A stretch of DNA of 64,000 nucleotides from Cenococcum geophilum 1.58 (lineage: Eukaryota; Ascomycota; Dothideomycetes; Gloniales; Gloniaceae): assembly GCA_001692895.1 (NCBI GenBank), contig KV748217.1:496001-560000 (forward strand). Direction: 5' to 3'. The notes under the pieces are model-generated. The model searched no databases, was not told the DNA's origin, and saw only the letters and a list, made by a program, of their open reading frames with translations. Made by a program: the position numbers and the translations under genes. This document shows, one piece after another, positions 32,205-43,965 of the stretch; position 1 is the first letter of the stretch, and every line of letters begins with the position of its first letter.

Positions 32205-35200
32205 ACAGGGGGTCGCTGCTTTAACTGCACTAGCTACGCTATTTTTATTACATTATTATTAGCCTACTAAGTAGGTTGGGCTTTAAACACTTTATAAAAC
32301 TTATTAATTGTTATCCTTTTAGTTATTATATGACTCGCTAATATAACCATATTAATTGGGTTCCACTTATCCGTACTATACGTTATTAACGCAGTGACTA
32401 CTAGCGCTAGCTATCCAGATCTAGCAGCTTGGCCAAATACTTGCACCTTTATATCTACTATTATCGCCGGTTTAAGTAGATAGACTTTATGCGTAGAGAC
32501 CAAATTCAGACCCTTTTCTCTAACTCTTTGGTTAATAATAAGAAACTGGACCACGTTATTTTAGTAAAGACCGCCTATTAGAATACAAAATGCTTTATAA
32601 ATATCCTCCTAGTCTTTTAGGGATATCCTAGACTCTATCTAGTAAACAGTTAAATATTTAGACTGGCCGAGCCTTTTATAGAAATACTATATTATATTAT
32701 TAGTAATAGTTTACTACTAGTCTAATAGCTAACTTATAAGGCGTAATAGCGTATATGCCGCTAGTTCGTAACTGCTAAACAGTAGTCTCTTATTAGGATT
32801 CCTTTTAAGTACTTTATTAACGTATTTTATAATTCTATTTAGTTTCCTAGAGTTAGCAATTATACTCTAATTCTTCCAAAGTGGATTCTTATCTAAAGGT
32901 TTATCCCATTTTTCGCTGCGGAACTTATTAATTATCTACCTTAGCTTTATTCCAACTTTTATCTTATCCTTCCACTACACATCCTACTACTTATCTCCTA
33001 CCTTAGCTAGGCCTAGAAAGATAGCAAAATTTTTTAATAAGCGACCAGCTCCCTCCAGAAATTAATCTATATTAAAGATAGGTTCTTTTCCTTTTCTTCC
33101 TTTAGCTTTCTAGTGTCTAAAAGCTTTATTTAGCTATTCGAAAGCTTCTAAGAATACTCCACGCTAGAGCTTCTTAATATACGGTTTAAATATTAAATTG
33201 TTTATTATATAGCAGTCTTAGTAGACAACTAGTGGTAGCTTATTAATTACCCTCCTATTAAACTATCGGTCTTCCCCTATCCTACGTATAATTAAGACCT
33301 TTATAATTAAAGAGGAGCATTCTTTAAAGCCTATAATAACCTTATTCGGAAGAGAAGAGTAATTAACTACTCTTAGCTTTTTATATTTAATTAACGCTTT
33401 AACATTACAATTATTAATTAATTTTGTATTTAGGGAATCCGTCTAATTAGGGGCCCTAAAAATTTCTAAGGCAGGAATTAGACTTATAAAACCTTCGCTA
33501 GTTAGCGTACCGGAAGTAAACACTACTAAAGGTCGAGAGGTATAGTAGGTTATTTTACTATTGCCGTCCTTATAAGACTAGCCCGGGCGTTAGAAGCGAG
33601 GAAATACTACTTAATCATTATATACTTGTTTGGCGATTTTTATTAGATAACCTATCTCTAACCTATCTATATAGAACTCGTCGGTAAAAATCCCACTAAC
33701 GATATAACGAGGACTACCGTCTCTATAGAGATTAAAAATGGTTTTATACTATTCCTAAGTGGTCTAGGTTGTTGCCTAAGTTTATAAGGTCGTAATTATA
33801 AGATATAAAGCCAATCTTAGGTCCATTTTCCACCAGACTACTTCGCCTTCTCCTTTATATTTTATAGGTTTAAGAATATCCCTATCTTTATCCGTAAAAT
33901 TATACTTCTTTATACTGGACCTAATAAAAGCCGTATAGCGCATACGGACTTATAGTTTACCTCTAGAAATAAAATTATTTAGTTCTAAGGTCTTAAACCA
34001 TAATTTAATGTCTTTAACCGCTTAGGGTAGTAGATTCTATCTAGTAATATATATAGTTGGTCCTACTAGCTAGTTAAGAAATTTTCTGGCGATACTTCCC
34101 TTAATATAATAGTACTGTAGCATGCCATCCATTTAACTCGGGTATTAGGTGTTAGGCGGCTGCGGGTATTTATCTATACTAGGGGCAAGGTAGAGACTTT
34201 TATCTCTACCTTTTTAATTTTTCTAATTAAGCTAGTTAAGGTTAATCTTGGTTATTAACACGCCGGTATACCAGATTAAAAGCATTTAAAGTATCTTACC
34301 TAAACCTATTGTATCCGCAAGAAAGGTCCTACCTAGGGTTATATAATTAAGAAGAGTATAGGTAACACTAAGCAGCTAATATATCTATATAGCTTTACCC
34401 TTTTTTATACCATATAAGTAGAAGGTTATATCTTAAAGAGTATTGCGAACAGTTAACGGAAATAAGAGGAACTATAGCACTTTTACCTATAATATTGGGT
34501 TGATATATGCTTCTCGCACATCCTTAAGAGGTGATCAACATCCTAATTAACCTCCTTAATTTTATCCTTATGCTCGTCTTCCGGTTCCTTATTAGTTAAA
34601 ATAGGGTTAATTAAGGCGTTAAAGTGGCGGCGCTCCTATGTGCGGTTAAGATTAATTTCCTTAATATAAATTAGGTTAGGGTTATTATTTATATCCTTAA
34701 ATAATATATCGATAAATATTTCGCGATTAGACTTTGGCTATTTATTACACTATCCTTTTATTTTATCCTATGGCATTATCTTAAATATTTATACTTTGTC
34801 TAAATCTACGCCTTTTAAGAGCTCTAATTTATCTAGTAGGGGCTAGTCTTTACTACCACGGGTCTAGCTATAAGCAGTTTTAATTATAGCCGGCCGTACA
34901 GCTAATAATATATTAGTAGGTATAAGTAGCGTGGACTTTAGGGTTAATATAGGCTTTAGATTTAACTGCTTAGGTATAGGTAGCGTAGACTCTAAGGTTA
35001 ACTGCTTATAACTACTTTAACCTAGGGCAGGTATATCTATTCTTCTCCTAGTCGGCACTGGTCGTGTAATATTAGGGTTAGAGTTAGACTTAGAATTACT
35101 TTTATTAAATCTTATGCCTATAAACGTATATTAGACAACTCTATATAATATTATATAATCTTATAAATTATAAAGTCTTTTACGCTTTGTAATCCGATTA

Positions 35201-35517
35201 GGATCTTTAACTCTAATTATAATTATATTAAGTCCGGCCTTCTTTATAAAAAGCACCGTAAATGCCAGGTTTATGTAGTTAAGAATTGGTGTACCAGTGG
35301 TTAGATCTACTATAGTTTAGCCATCCCTATATTTATCCGCTGAGAAGTTTTTACTTATTACGGCCTATAGCTTATTATATCCACAGTAATATATATTAAT
35401 TTTCTCTAGAGAATCGGATAATAGATGCTTATACTTAGTTTTTAATATAAATCCATATAGAATGGGGGCCCTAGTGAATAGCGTTTTGTCTAGGTAACTG
35501 TATATAGTAAAGCTCAT
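32205..35517 (-). pseudogene. SNF2-type helicase relic
   Basis: The minus-strand frame starts at an ATG at 35517 (MSFTIYSYLDKTLFTRAP). An N-terminal region of ~400 codons is Ser/Pro/Lys-rich. The Walker A region near 34290-34325 reads FLADTIGLGKIL (SNF2 type, LADxxGLGKT). FTSGTL near 33520 matches motif III (SGTP). The C-terminal RecA-like domain ends with LLKPAIIVDIKVQVFGQAAR and SGQ near 32400-32445, matching the Q-A-x-x-R-x-x-R-x-G-Q motif VI. Order and spacing fit a SNF2 ATPase of ~1,100 residues. RIP stops and lost residues (e.g. T to I in Walker A) make it dead. It is divergent from chromosomal remodellers and may be transposon-borne. Confidence 0.7.
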
Positions 35518-36480
35518 TTTATAGAATAGTATAGGTGTAGTATTTAGCTATTATAGGGCTTTAATAGACAGATTACCGAGTACCTAGGCAGCCTTAGAGG
35601 TTACTCTTAATCTAGATAAGTCAACAGACTACTTTCTAGAAGATAAGGCGCTACGCTTTTAAATAGCATTAGTTATTATAACCTCCACGCCTTTACATCT
35701 ATTGGTCGTTACGTGTCGCTATATAGATTTTTTAGCGGCGATAGCGAAAGCTTTAAACTCTAATAGTAGATCGGATCTCTTAAACATGTGCCTATACTTA
35801 GTATTAAGAAGGTTAAAGACTATACGCTTAACTCCATTTTATATAGGTCCGGACGTTAGCAACCTACTACTAAACGCTTTATTAATTTCGCTAGCACAGT
35901 ATTAGAGGATTTTATTATATATTTTTTTGTTAATTATAAGTCCTTACTGTAGCTTTAGACCACTTATTTACAATAAGTTCTTATTAGTTACAGTAGTTAA
36001 GTACTAACTAGATTCTAGATATAGCGCCGCTATTATAGTTAGGGACCCTATATATTTATAAGCGGGTAAAAGCTTAATATAGAATAGTATAGAGTAACTT
36101 ATAAAGACAGTAGAGCGGATAATATATTAGATAATTAGTAATAATATAACAAGATAATCCTAACAGTTATAATAAGAAGGTATACCAATGGTGTTAACTT
36201 AAGATAATAGCGGATGCTAATAAGAGTAATTTAAGAGCGATATAAGAAATAGAATAGAATGCGAGTCTTAATATAAGAAGTAGGATAAAATACAAGCTTT
36301 AATGTAGGCAGTAAAATAAAATATAAGACTTAGAGTAAGAAACGGAACAAAAGGTACATGGCGAGATAAGATATAAGATTTGCGCTACTAACTAAGTGAA
36401 TAATAATAAGAGAGCTGATAATTCTATTCTTTATGTTGTAACTAGTTAGTAAAGCAGCTCTAAAGAGGTAGGGAAACAAG
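35518..36480. other. AT-rich spacer upstream of the SNF2-like relic
   Basis: This contains a 67-codon plus frame (35702-35905) without features and otherwise mutated sequence. It may hold the former promoter of the minus-strand SNF2-like gene. Confidence 0.35.
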
Positions 36481-36815
36481 TTTAGGACAATCTAAGACAT
36501 TAAAAAATGTCCAAGATTATACAAAAAAGTGAAATATAATATAGCATTTTATTCCGTAAGTGTAAGGTAAGGCAAAATGCATAGTAGAGAGAGGTAGGGG
36601 GATAATCTAAGACATTATAAAAGGTCCAAGATTGTATAAAAAAAAGTAAAATATAATATAGTATTTTATCCCATAAGCGTAAGATAAGGTAAAGTGTATA
36701 GTAGAGAGAGGTAGGGGGATGATCTAAGACATTATAAAAAGTTTAAGATTGTACGAAATAAAGTGAAATATAATATAGTATTTTATCCCATAAGTATAAG
36801 ATAAGGCTTTAGGAT
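36481..36815. repeat. ~116-bp tandem repeat, about 2.8 units
   Basis: TCTAAGACAT recurs at 36491, 36606 and 36723, each followed by a GAAATATAATATAG / TTTTATCCCATAAG block and, in the first two, GTAGAGAGAGGTAGGGGGAT. Differences are mostly transitions. It lies between the divergently transcribed SNF2-like and transposase-side genes. Confidence 0.85.
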
Positions 36816-37363
36816 ACCCTTTTACCTAAAGTATAACCTATTTTTAAGCTATGTTACTAATAAAGCAACTTTTTTTTAGGTAAGCTGTTACGTCTATTAT
36901 ATAGGCAACCTAAAACTAGTATCCTAGATCCTACTTATAGCTACTACGCCTTATATTAAAGATATTCGCTAGACTTATTTATATATAGGTCCCGTAGTCT
37001 AAATTATATATTAAGCTATCTATAACACAGCTATTGTTACTCTAGCCCTATAATACCGTACTCTTATTTATACGCCTTTTTCTTCTATTTCCTGCCATTA
37101 TCCACTTAATCTTTTAAACTTCTATAACCGCCTAAACCGATACCATAGCCTCTTTATCTTTAAAAACACAACTATATTAAGCTTAGCTTAGCCTCAATTT
37201 CTCTTTAAAAACACGGCTACGTTAAGCTTGCCTTGGCCTTAATTTCTCTAAATACATACTACCTAGAAATATATCCTGCCTTATATAACTACTATAAGCT
37301 CTACCTATAATATAGCGTCTAGTGCCCTAGCGCGGAGCGGGCTCTCTTAAAAGCCGCATTATA
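36816..37363. other. AT-rich spacer with a 45-bp direct repeat
   Basis: A block containing TTTAAAAACACAACTATATT and AAGCTTAGCTTAGCCTCAATT occurs twice about 45 bp apart near 37155-37245. Otherwise nothing is recognised. Confidence 0.4.
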
Positions 37364-38060
37364 ATGCCTTTTAGAGACTAGATACCTAAAGCTTCTTCAG
37401 CCGCTGCGAATAAGGGAAATGCTAATATATAGATTAATGGTGGTATACCGGGTGGAGATGGCCCTAATCTTTATAAGCTAGGGTGGGATATTAAGGTTAA
37501 GCTAGCCGATCTATAGACTAACCTAAATAACCTATTCTTTTCTGCTAAATCATTTAAAGAGCTTTAACTGTATTTTAGCTCTCCGCACCCTAGTAGTATA
37601 TAGGCTTATACTAATATATCTGTTTAATAGGAAACTAAAGGTATTAAAAGGAATTCTAGAAATAAACTTTCAAAAGCCGTTAAAGATAAGTAGTTAGCCT
37701 ATAAAATATAGGCTTTCTATTTAGTTACTTCGCGGGCTTTAAATTATTTATATTATTATTGATACCCGTTATCTGGCCTAACCCTTTAGCGTTACCCTAA
37801 TAATAAATGTAAGACTTTTGGGCGGCAGCTTAAGTTGGATATTAGTTAGAACTCTATATACCTAAGACTGGATATTATAGTTCTAAGTGCTAACTTATTT
37901 AGTTATCTTAACTTAACTAGTACTACCCTTAATCCTCCCTTTTTTCTTGCTACGGCTTATATAGAAATAACGGAATTATAGGTCCGGATAGCTAATATCG
38001 TCGGGCTCTGTAATATCAGTAGTAAATAATATCTTTGCTGTAGCTATAGTCCTATAGCTA
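37364..38060 (+). pseudogene. Unknown ORF relic upstream of the transposase
   Basis: It starts at ATG 37364 (MPFRD) and stays protein-like for about 230 codons with stops at likely Gln/Trp sites. Segments include NGGIPGGDGPNLYKLGWDIK, LNYLYYYQYPLSGLTLQRYP and LDIIVLSANLFSYLNLTSTT. It is on the same strand as, and ~0.6 kb before, the Plavaka-type transposase, so it may be an accessory protein or N-terminal exon. No motif recognised. Confidence 0.4.
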
Positions 38061-38099
38061 TCGCCTAAAAATACTATATATTATTGTTTAGATAGATAA

Positions 38100-38310
38100 A
38101 AGTTTTTTGGGTACCATTAAGTCTTTAGTTTATAGTTTAGCTACTTTAGACTCTTTTAAGTCCTTAAACTTGGTGTTAAGCTTAGTATTAAGCTAGTTAT
38201 ACTTATGCTTTAGTATCTAGTTTAGTTGCCTTAGACTCTTAAGTCCTTAAACTTGGTATTAAGCTAGTTATACTTACGCTTTAGCATAACTAGTTCTAGT
38301 AAGAAAATAA
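38100..38310. repeat. Imperfect direct repeat
   Basis: Two copies of a block with GTCCTTAAACTTGGT...TTAAGCTAGTTATACTTAYG and CTTTAGYAT lie next to each other. Intergenic between the unknown ORF and the transposase. Confidence 0.5.
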
Positions 38311-38689
38311 GAGGTATACTTTTAGCAGCTATAAAGCTAAGCTACTTAGATTAAATACTGGTAATTAACCGTTAGTACTATAATATGTACTCTTTACGCC
38401 TAGAAATAATACTACATTATTTAATATATAATTAGCGATAATACAGCGGAGCTGTCTATGGTGTTCTTATACCCCTAAGAGTTACGGCGGCCTTTACTAA
38501 CACCTATAGTACTATAAAAGGCGGCTGCCTAGCCACTAATATATTTATAAAAAAATATGTAAAGAGAGATATAATACTTGTACGTTTATTGCGGCCTAAC
38601 TACTTATAATTTATAATTAATTCTACCACTCTAATTGGTTAGATAACGCGTAATTATAACTAGATAGTATAAACACGGATACTAACAAG

Positions 38690-41610
38690 TACGCTCCGGT
38701 GGCGGTAGAATATAAGCAGAATACCCACCTGGTGCCTCCGTGCGGTATATTATATTAGAAAAGCGTCCTATTATTATTATTATTACTTAAAGTAAAGATA
38801 TTTAAAGTAACTAAGAATATAAAGGCGGGTAAACCAATTTTGTGCGAGACTAATAATAATATATAGTAAGTTAACCAGACAATTTTAGATATTACTATAT
38901 AATAATATAATAATAGCCAAAGTATACTATACAATCCTTTTTATTTAGAGTTTAATTACGCCTTTTTAATATAGCTACACCGCATTCGCTATATAAAGGG
39001 AGACGTTAACGTACTGCTTAAAGACACCCGCCTTAGCCCACTTTATAGCCTACTTAGCTTTTAATCTATAAATTAATAGGAGGAATTAATTACCGCTATT
39101 TTATTTAGTATATAAGATAAATAATAGCTCCAATTAGAGTGTAAGGTAGAATTAAATATTAAAGGCTCTAAGTAGAGGAAATACTATATTCTTTACTAGG
39201 ATGTTATAAATATAATTACCTTTCTAATTAGCTATTAACCCTTTAAAGATATACTAGTATATGCACTAAAGAGACTCTATAATGCCGATAACTACTAAGT
39301 CTATAATAAGCTATATAGCAGTAACTAGTAGTAAAAGATATAAGGCAAGGTTCCTAGCGGTGCTATAGTAGTTCCTATACTTATAGCAGTTAATAAGACC
39401 CAGCTAATAATGCACTATAGTAACAAATCGGCCTGGCTGGTATATTTTACTATCGGTAATTTTAACTAATAAGTTTAACGCTAACAGACATCCCCCGTAA
39501 ATATTCTTATTGGTTTTATGCCAGTTATTAAAGAAAAGGATAATAATATAAAAAGTAAAGCATATTATAAGGTAATAAGAACTATACTTAAATATAAGTC
39601 CTACTTTAGTATTCTAACGCTATATTCCATAAACTAAAATATAATAGTAATTAAGCATCTTACAGAAAGCAGCATAGACCTTTAATGTGCGGATAATTTT
39701 ATATAATGATATTATCCAATTATATATAGAATAATGGCAGACTATAAAGAATAAGTGCTGCTTATAGGTGTTAAAAGCCGATAGCACTATACTATGTGCT
39801 AGGTCCCCCCTTTAAAGCGTAAGAACTTAACTGAGAAATAATACCCGCTACGCACCTATAAGGAGACGAGAAGATAGATTAAACGCTAGTAACTAGAGAA
39901 TATTCTTCTATTCTTAAATAACTAGGTATACCCGATAGAATATTTTACGTAGCACTATCGCCTATTTAATATCTATAAGGGCATAATAGTAGATGTTCTA
40001 TATTAGCTTCTAAAGGGTATTATTATATAACTTATTAAATGGGTACGGAAACTGGTAGGTAATATTATCTAGCTAAAAAGAAAGAGAAGAGGGACGAAGA
40101 TAACTATAATAAATATATCTACGGAGGCTTAGCTTAATTAGCGTTTTAGATAAGTCCTAGCTTTTATAGGGCTAAAACGGTTTAATAATCTGTTATTTAA
40201 TAAAGTTACTTAATAGACAGGTAATAAATAAAAAGCCATAGTTTGTTAACTTGTCGCTATACTAGCCCCACTACTGTCGTCTAGGGAACTATATGCTATG
40301 CATTTTATAAGAGCTGTATATAACTTCGTTATTATGGCTTAGTATCGCACCTATAATAAGAAGATACTATGATATATGCACTACGCCCTATATTAAATTA
40401 ATATACTTAAAGGCGTATTTTAAAGTTTCCGTCTAAAGGTAAAGGATTTTAATATGGGCCATTTTAATATACTAAAATTCTATGCCCTTATACATTTTAA
40501 GGAAAATATCCGCCTGTATAGATGCGTAGATGGGTACTATACTAGCGCAAATAGCGAAGCTAGACACCGTTATATTATTAAGGCGTTTTATAACTTAATA
40601 AATAAACGGGATTCGCTATCTTAAATCTGCTCTTATAATTTAAGATAGGTAGTAGTACTAGTAATAGAAGACGAAATAGCTTTTATAAATAGTAATTCTG
40701 TACTATAGTCTTCCTAGCGTCTAGAGGTATAGGTTACTTAATTAATATAGCATTTGGCAGTTATAAAGCTTTGGTGGCCTTTGGAAGATATAAATAGGGT
40801 AACAGATCTTGTCTAGAGGCGTCTTAGGTTAAAGACGTGGCTTTATATATCTTATATAGCAAACTGCTACAAAATCCTAGGGTTTCTAGACGGCATTGTA
40901 GTATTTGTTTAAGAGTATAGGTAAAAACTATAAGGCGAATGTGCCTAGAACTCCGATATGGACCGGAAAGAGAAGGATCCTTTATGGGTTAAGCGCCTGC
41001 TTATTAAAATACATCTATCTATCCGCTGTTAAAAACGAGACGGAAAAAATGCAACCGACCTTAAGGCCTAAATTAGTAAGGTAGTACGTTGCGCACTAGA
41101 TTGGCAATGTTCTAACTAGTAGAGGTATAATTACGTATAGGTCTAAGAGTATATAAATAACGATGACCGTATTAGAAAGGGCCGCATACTATTAGGTAGA
41201 AGACTTGTGGGCCAGCTTTAGCTAATTGTTACTGTTCTAGATATTAAAAGGTTAGATAAGTATGGTGTATACGTATAGTATACTAGAGCTATAGTAGAGC
41301 TGCTTTAGCCATTAAATTATGGACTGCCGCATCCAACACACAGTATAGTTGAGGTGAAAAGGTAGCTGCGCTTAAGCGTAAATACTAGGTAAGTACTTAG
41401 AGGTGGTTGCTTTTATTTAATACCATCTATTCTACAAAGCGCGCATATTATTTTAGCCGCTACTTCTTATTTAGATTTATACTATATTAATAATTATATT
41501 AATTAGGACTAATATAATACTCTATACTTAAATAACTTTCTTAAAGAAGGAACCCGCATCGCGTTATTATATAGAAGCTAGAATAAATAGTAAAAGCAGC
41601 TAAGCTAGTA
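38690..41610 (+). pseudogene. Plavaka-type (CACTA-like, KDZ group) transposase relic
   Basis: Plus-strand translation with Q/W restored shows landmarks of fungal Plavaka transposases in order: GAIVVPILIAVNKTQLIMHY and NKSAWLVYFTIGN (about 39355-39460), ILIGFMPVIKEKDN, LCADNFIQ..YPIIYRIMADYK, GVKSRQHYTMCQVPPLKRKN (39765-39825), FNIYKGIIVDVLYQLLKGII (about 39970-40030; usually an E-G-x-x-x-D-x-L-H-Q-L-x-K-G motif), HYALYQ, MGHFNILKFYALIHFKENI and SANSEARHRYIIKAF. It ends in AHIILAATSYLDLYYINNYI near 41450-41510, typical of the C-terminus. About 950 codons survive. The Asp/Glu/His residues of the catalytic core are partly lost. It probably mobilised the block in which it lies. Confidence 0.75.
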
Positions 41611-41624
41611 TAGAACCTATATAA

Positions 41625-42125
41625 GACTATATGGGACTATATAAGATTGTATAAGATTATATAAGATTGTATAAGATTGTATAAGATTATATAAAATTAT
41701 TTTAATCCTAATATATATTATAAGCTAGNATACTATAGGCTAAGAAAATAGTAAAAATTTATTTNNGTAATTGGNATATAACTTTAAAATAATATATTAT
41801 ATTACCTTAATTATATGTTAAGGAATGTGCAGTTGGCTTTTAAAGTTGTTAAGTTAGTTAACTATGTGTTATTTAAATTTTAAGTTAGTTAATTGTATGT
41901 TAAGGAATATACAGTTAGCTTTTAAAGTTATTAAGTAGGTTAACTGCGTGTTATTTAACTTTTAAATATATTAAGTTGGTTAATTATATATTAAGTTAGT
42001 TAAGTTATATATTAAGTTGGTTAATTGCGTATTAAGTTAGTTAAGTTGCATATTAAGTTGGTTAATTGCGTATTAAGTTAGTCAATTGCGTGTTGAGTTG
42101 GTTAAATTGCATGTTAATTACGCGA
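41625..42125. repeat. Subterminal tandem repeats beside the transposase
   Basis: Three kinds follow each other: ATATAAGATTGT-type ~11-bp units (41630-41695), an ~85-bp unit with GTTAAGGAATGTGCAGTTGG present twice (41815-41975), and ~21-bp ATTAAGTTGGTTAATTGCGT units (41980-42115). Clustered short repeats next to a terminus are typical of CACTA-like elements. Four ambiguous bases lie at 41729-41775. Confidence 0.65.
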
Positions 42126-42180
42126 AACGCGAAAAACAAAGTCTACTTAAATCTCATCCTGCGAATATTTTCCCAATAAG

Positions 42181-42421
42181 TAGGAATAGGGGTTTAAGGT
42201 TCAAGGGTAGGGGGTTCCATACAGGTCTATATTTGTATTTATTATACTTTTAGTAAACTATATTAAGACTTAAATAAGTATACAGAGTTAGTAATAGTCT
42301 ATAATCCCCAACTTCTAACCTTCTAGCAGGTTGTACTAGAAGTCTAAATAGGTAGTTACTGTCATATATCGCTCGGGGGAGGTATTAAGTAATTGCTAAT
42401 CTATGCGCGCTTACTAATTAG
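42181..42421 (-). other. Copia 2 leader, distal part
   Basis: Reverse complement of copia 1 about 7339-7580, including the tract around ATACAGAGTTAGTAATAG and TAGGGGGTTCC. It resumes the copia 2 leader on the right side of the 20-kb block. Confidence 0.8.
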
Positions 42422-42440
42422 TGTTTATATTAACTTAATA
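42422..42440 (-). repeat. 5' LTR of copia 2, first 19 bp
   Basis: TGTTTATATTAACTTAATA is the inner LTR edge. Its last nine bases AACTTAATA are the TSD of the Mutator-like element. The LTR resumes at 44361. Confidence 0.85.
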
Positions 42441-42913
42441 TTACCTCAGCGAGCTTAGACGCGATTTTTTAGCTAGCATCGGAATAACCTACGCCGTCTT
42501 CCGAATTGCAAAATCACGTCTAAGAGGGTTTGGCGAGATTTGTTAAAATCCTAAGCAAAATCCGTAAAATAGAGATTACGGATATCTAATTTATTTATTC
42601 ACACAACACGTTATTATTAAACCCCATAGTCACTTTTTTTTTAAGACTTAGGGCTTCTAAATAGTATAAATTTTATTATACGGCTACCACTTAGTCCTAA
42701 CATTAATTTCGTTAAAGTTAAAAAACGCGTTGTTAAAAGCCTAAGCATATATTATATCTTATTAAATAGTCTACTAATATAGATAAAACTATACAGATAT
42801 ATAGATATCTACTACTTAAAGCTATTACAACACCTAGTAGGTGCTGTAGTTGGGTCCTTCCTTAAAAATATCCTCCCTTAGCCCGGAGCTACTACTAGGG
42901 GGTAAGCTTTGGG

Positions 42914-43345
42914 CAGAGCCTTATGTAGAACCTTAGTAGAGCTTCGTGTAGAGCTTCGTGCAGAGCTTCGTGTAGAGCTTTGTGCAGAGCTTCATGCAGA
43001 GCTTTATGCAGAGCTTTAAGCAGAGCTTCAAGCAGAGCTTCAAGTAGAGCTTTTACAGAGCTTCGTGCGGAGCTTCGTGCAGAGCTTAATGCAGATCTTT
43101 GTACAGAGCTTCGTGCAGAGCTTCGTGCAGAGCTTCGTGCGGAGCTTCGTGCAGAGCTTAATGCAGATCTTTGTACAGAGCTTCGTGCAGAGCTTCGTGC
43201 AGAGCTTCGTGCAGAGCTTCGTGCAGAGCTTCGTGCAGAGCTTCGTGCAGAGCTTCGTGCAGAGCTTCGTGCAGAGCTTCGTGCAGAGCTTCGTGCAGAG
43301 CTTCGTGCAGAGCTTCGTGCAGAGCTTCATGCAGAGCCACGTGCA
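42914..43345 (+). repeat. 12-bp GAGCTTCGTGCA minisatellite
   Basis: Units of GAGCTTCGTGCA are nearly perfect from about 43160 to 43330 and more varied (GAGCTTCAAGCA, GAGCTTAATGCAGATCTTTGTACA) to the left. It is GC-rich and shows little RIP. Because the period is a multiple of three and no stop occurs, several frames on both strands are open; these are not taken as genes. It is carried inside the Mutator-like element. Confidence 0.92.
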
Positions 43346-43715
43346 GGCGTGCAGACGTGTAGATGTGCAGACGTGCAGACGTTCGTACGGGCGATCAATT
43401 GCAGAGACGTTTGTAGAGACGATTGTATGGCAATTGATCGATTGATTGTATGGGCGTTTATACGGGCGTTTTGTACGGGCGTTTATACGGGCGATTGTAG
43501 AACCTTCCTGGTATATTAGTGCTGCGTGTTAATAGAGCTTTGGAGCCTCTTATATAGGTAAAGAAAAGAGACTATATATATACATGAGGTAGGTGGGCCG
43601 AAACCGCTGATAACGATGTTAACGATAGGAGCTGACGACTACGACTTGTAATTGCCACTGTCGACAACGCCACTCAGTCAGTATTTGGTAATGGGAATCG
43701 ATAATAGGGCATTGA

Positions 43716-43965
43716 GTAGAGCTTCGAGCAGAGCTTCGAGCAGAGCTTCGTGCGGAGATTCGAGCAGAGCTTCGTGCGGAGCTTTGAGCGGAGCTTCCGT
43801 GGTGGGAGCTTTGAGCGGAGCTTCGTGTGGAGCTTTGAGCGGAGCTTCGTGCGGAGCTTCGTGCAGAGCTTTTGCAGAGCTTTGGTAGAGCTCCGTGCAG
43901 AGCTCTGTGCAGGTCTCCCCCTAAGCTTCGTTCCGCAGAGCTCTCGCAAAGCTCCACAGCTCTAC
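43716..43965 (+). repeat. Second 12-bp array, GAGCTTCGAGCA / GAGCTTTGAGCG type
   Basis: Diverged relatives of the previous unit with GAGCTTTGAGCGGAGCTTCG-type higher-order pairs. It is separated from the first array by ~370 bp with GTGCAGACGT and ACGGGCG repeats. Little RIP is visible. Confidence 0.85.

Larger units (their letters stand above)
22271..42180. mobile_element. ~20-kb block inserted in copia 2 (candidate giant DNA transposon)
   Basis: It interrupts the copia 2 leader; the parts on either side are adjacent in copia 1. Contents left to right: an unmutated 170-bp island, unrecognised minus-strand coding relics with minisatellites (22.4-27.7 kb), a ZNFX1-like helicase fragment (28.1-29.4), minisatellites and tRNA-like short repeats (29.4-31.1), a SNF2-like helicase (minus, 32.2-35.5), ~116-bp repeats (36.5-36.8), an unknown plus ORF (37.4-38.1), a Plavaka-type transposase (38.7-41.6) and subterminal tandem repeats (41.6-42.1). 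I could not fix TIRs or a TSD; the junctions are good to about 20-30 bp. One giant element or a stack of insertions are both possible. Confidence 0.5.

Noticed and set aside
35702-35905. 67-codon plus frame
   Set aside because: Isolated frame antisense to the upstream region of the SNF2-like gene; no homology or start context to support it.
42914-43345. CRISPR array
   Set aside because: Units are 12 bp and contiguous without unique spacers, and the DNA is eukaryotic.
42980-43519. Long open frames (up to 179 codons) on both strands in the 12-bp arrays
   Set aside because: A stop-free unit with a period divisible by three opens several frames at once. The peptides are simple repeats such as RAEL or FVQS; no evidence for translation.
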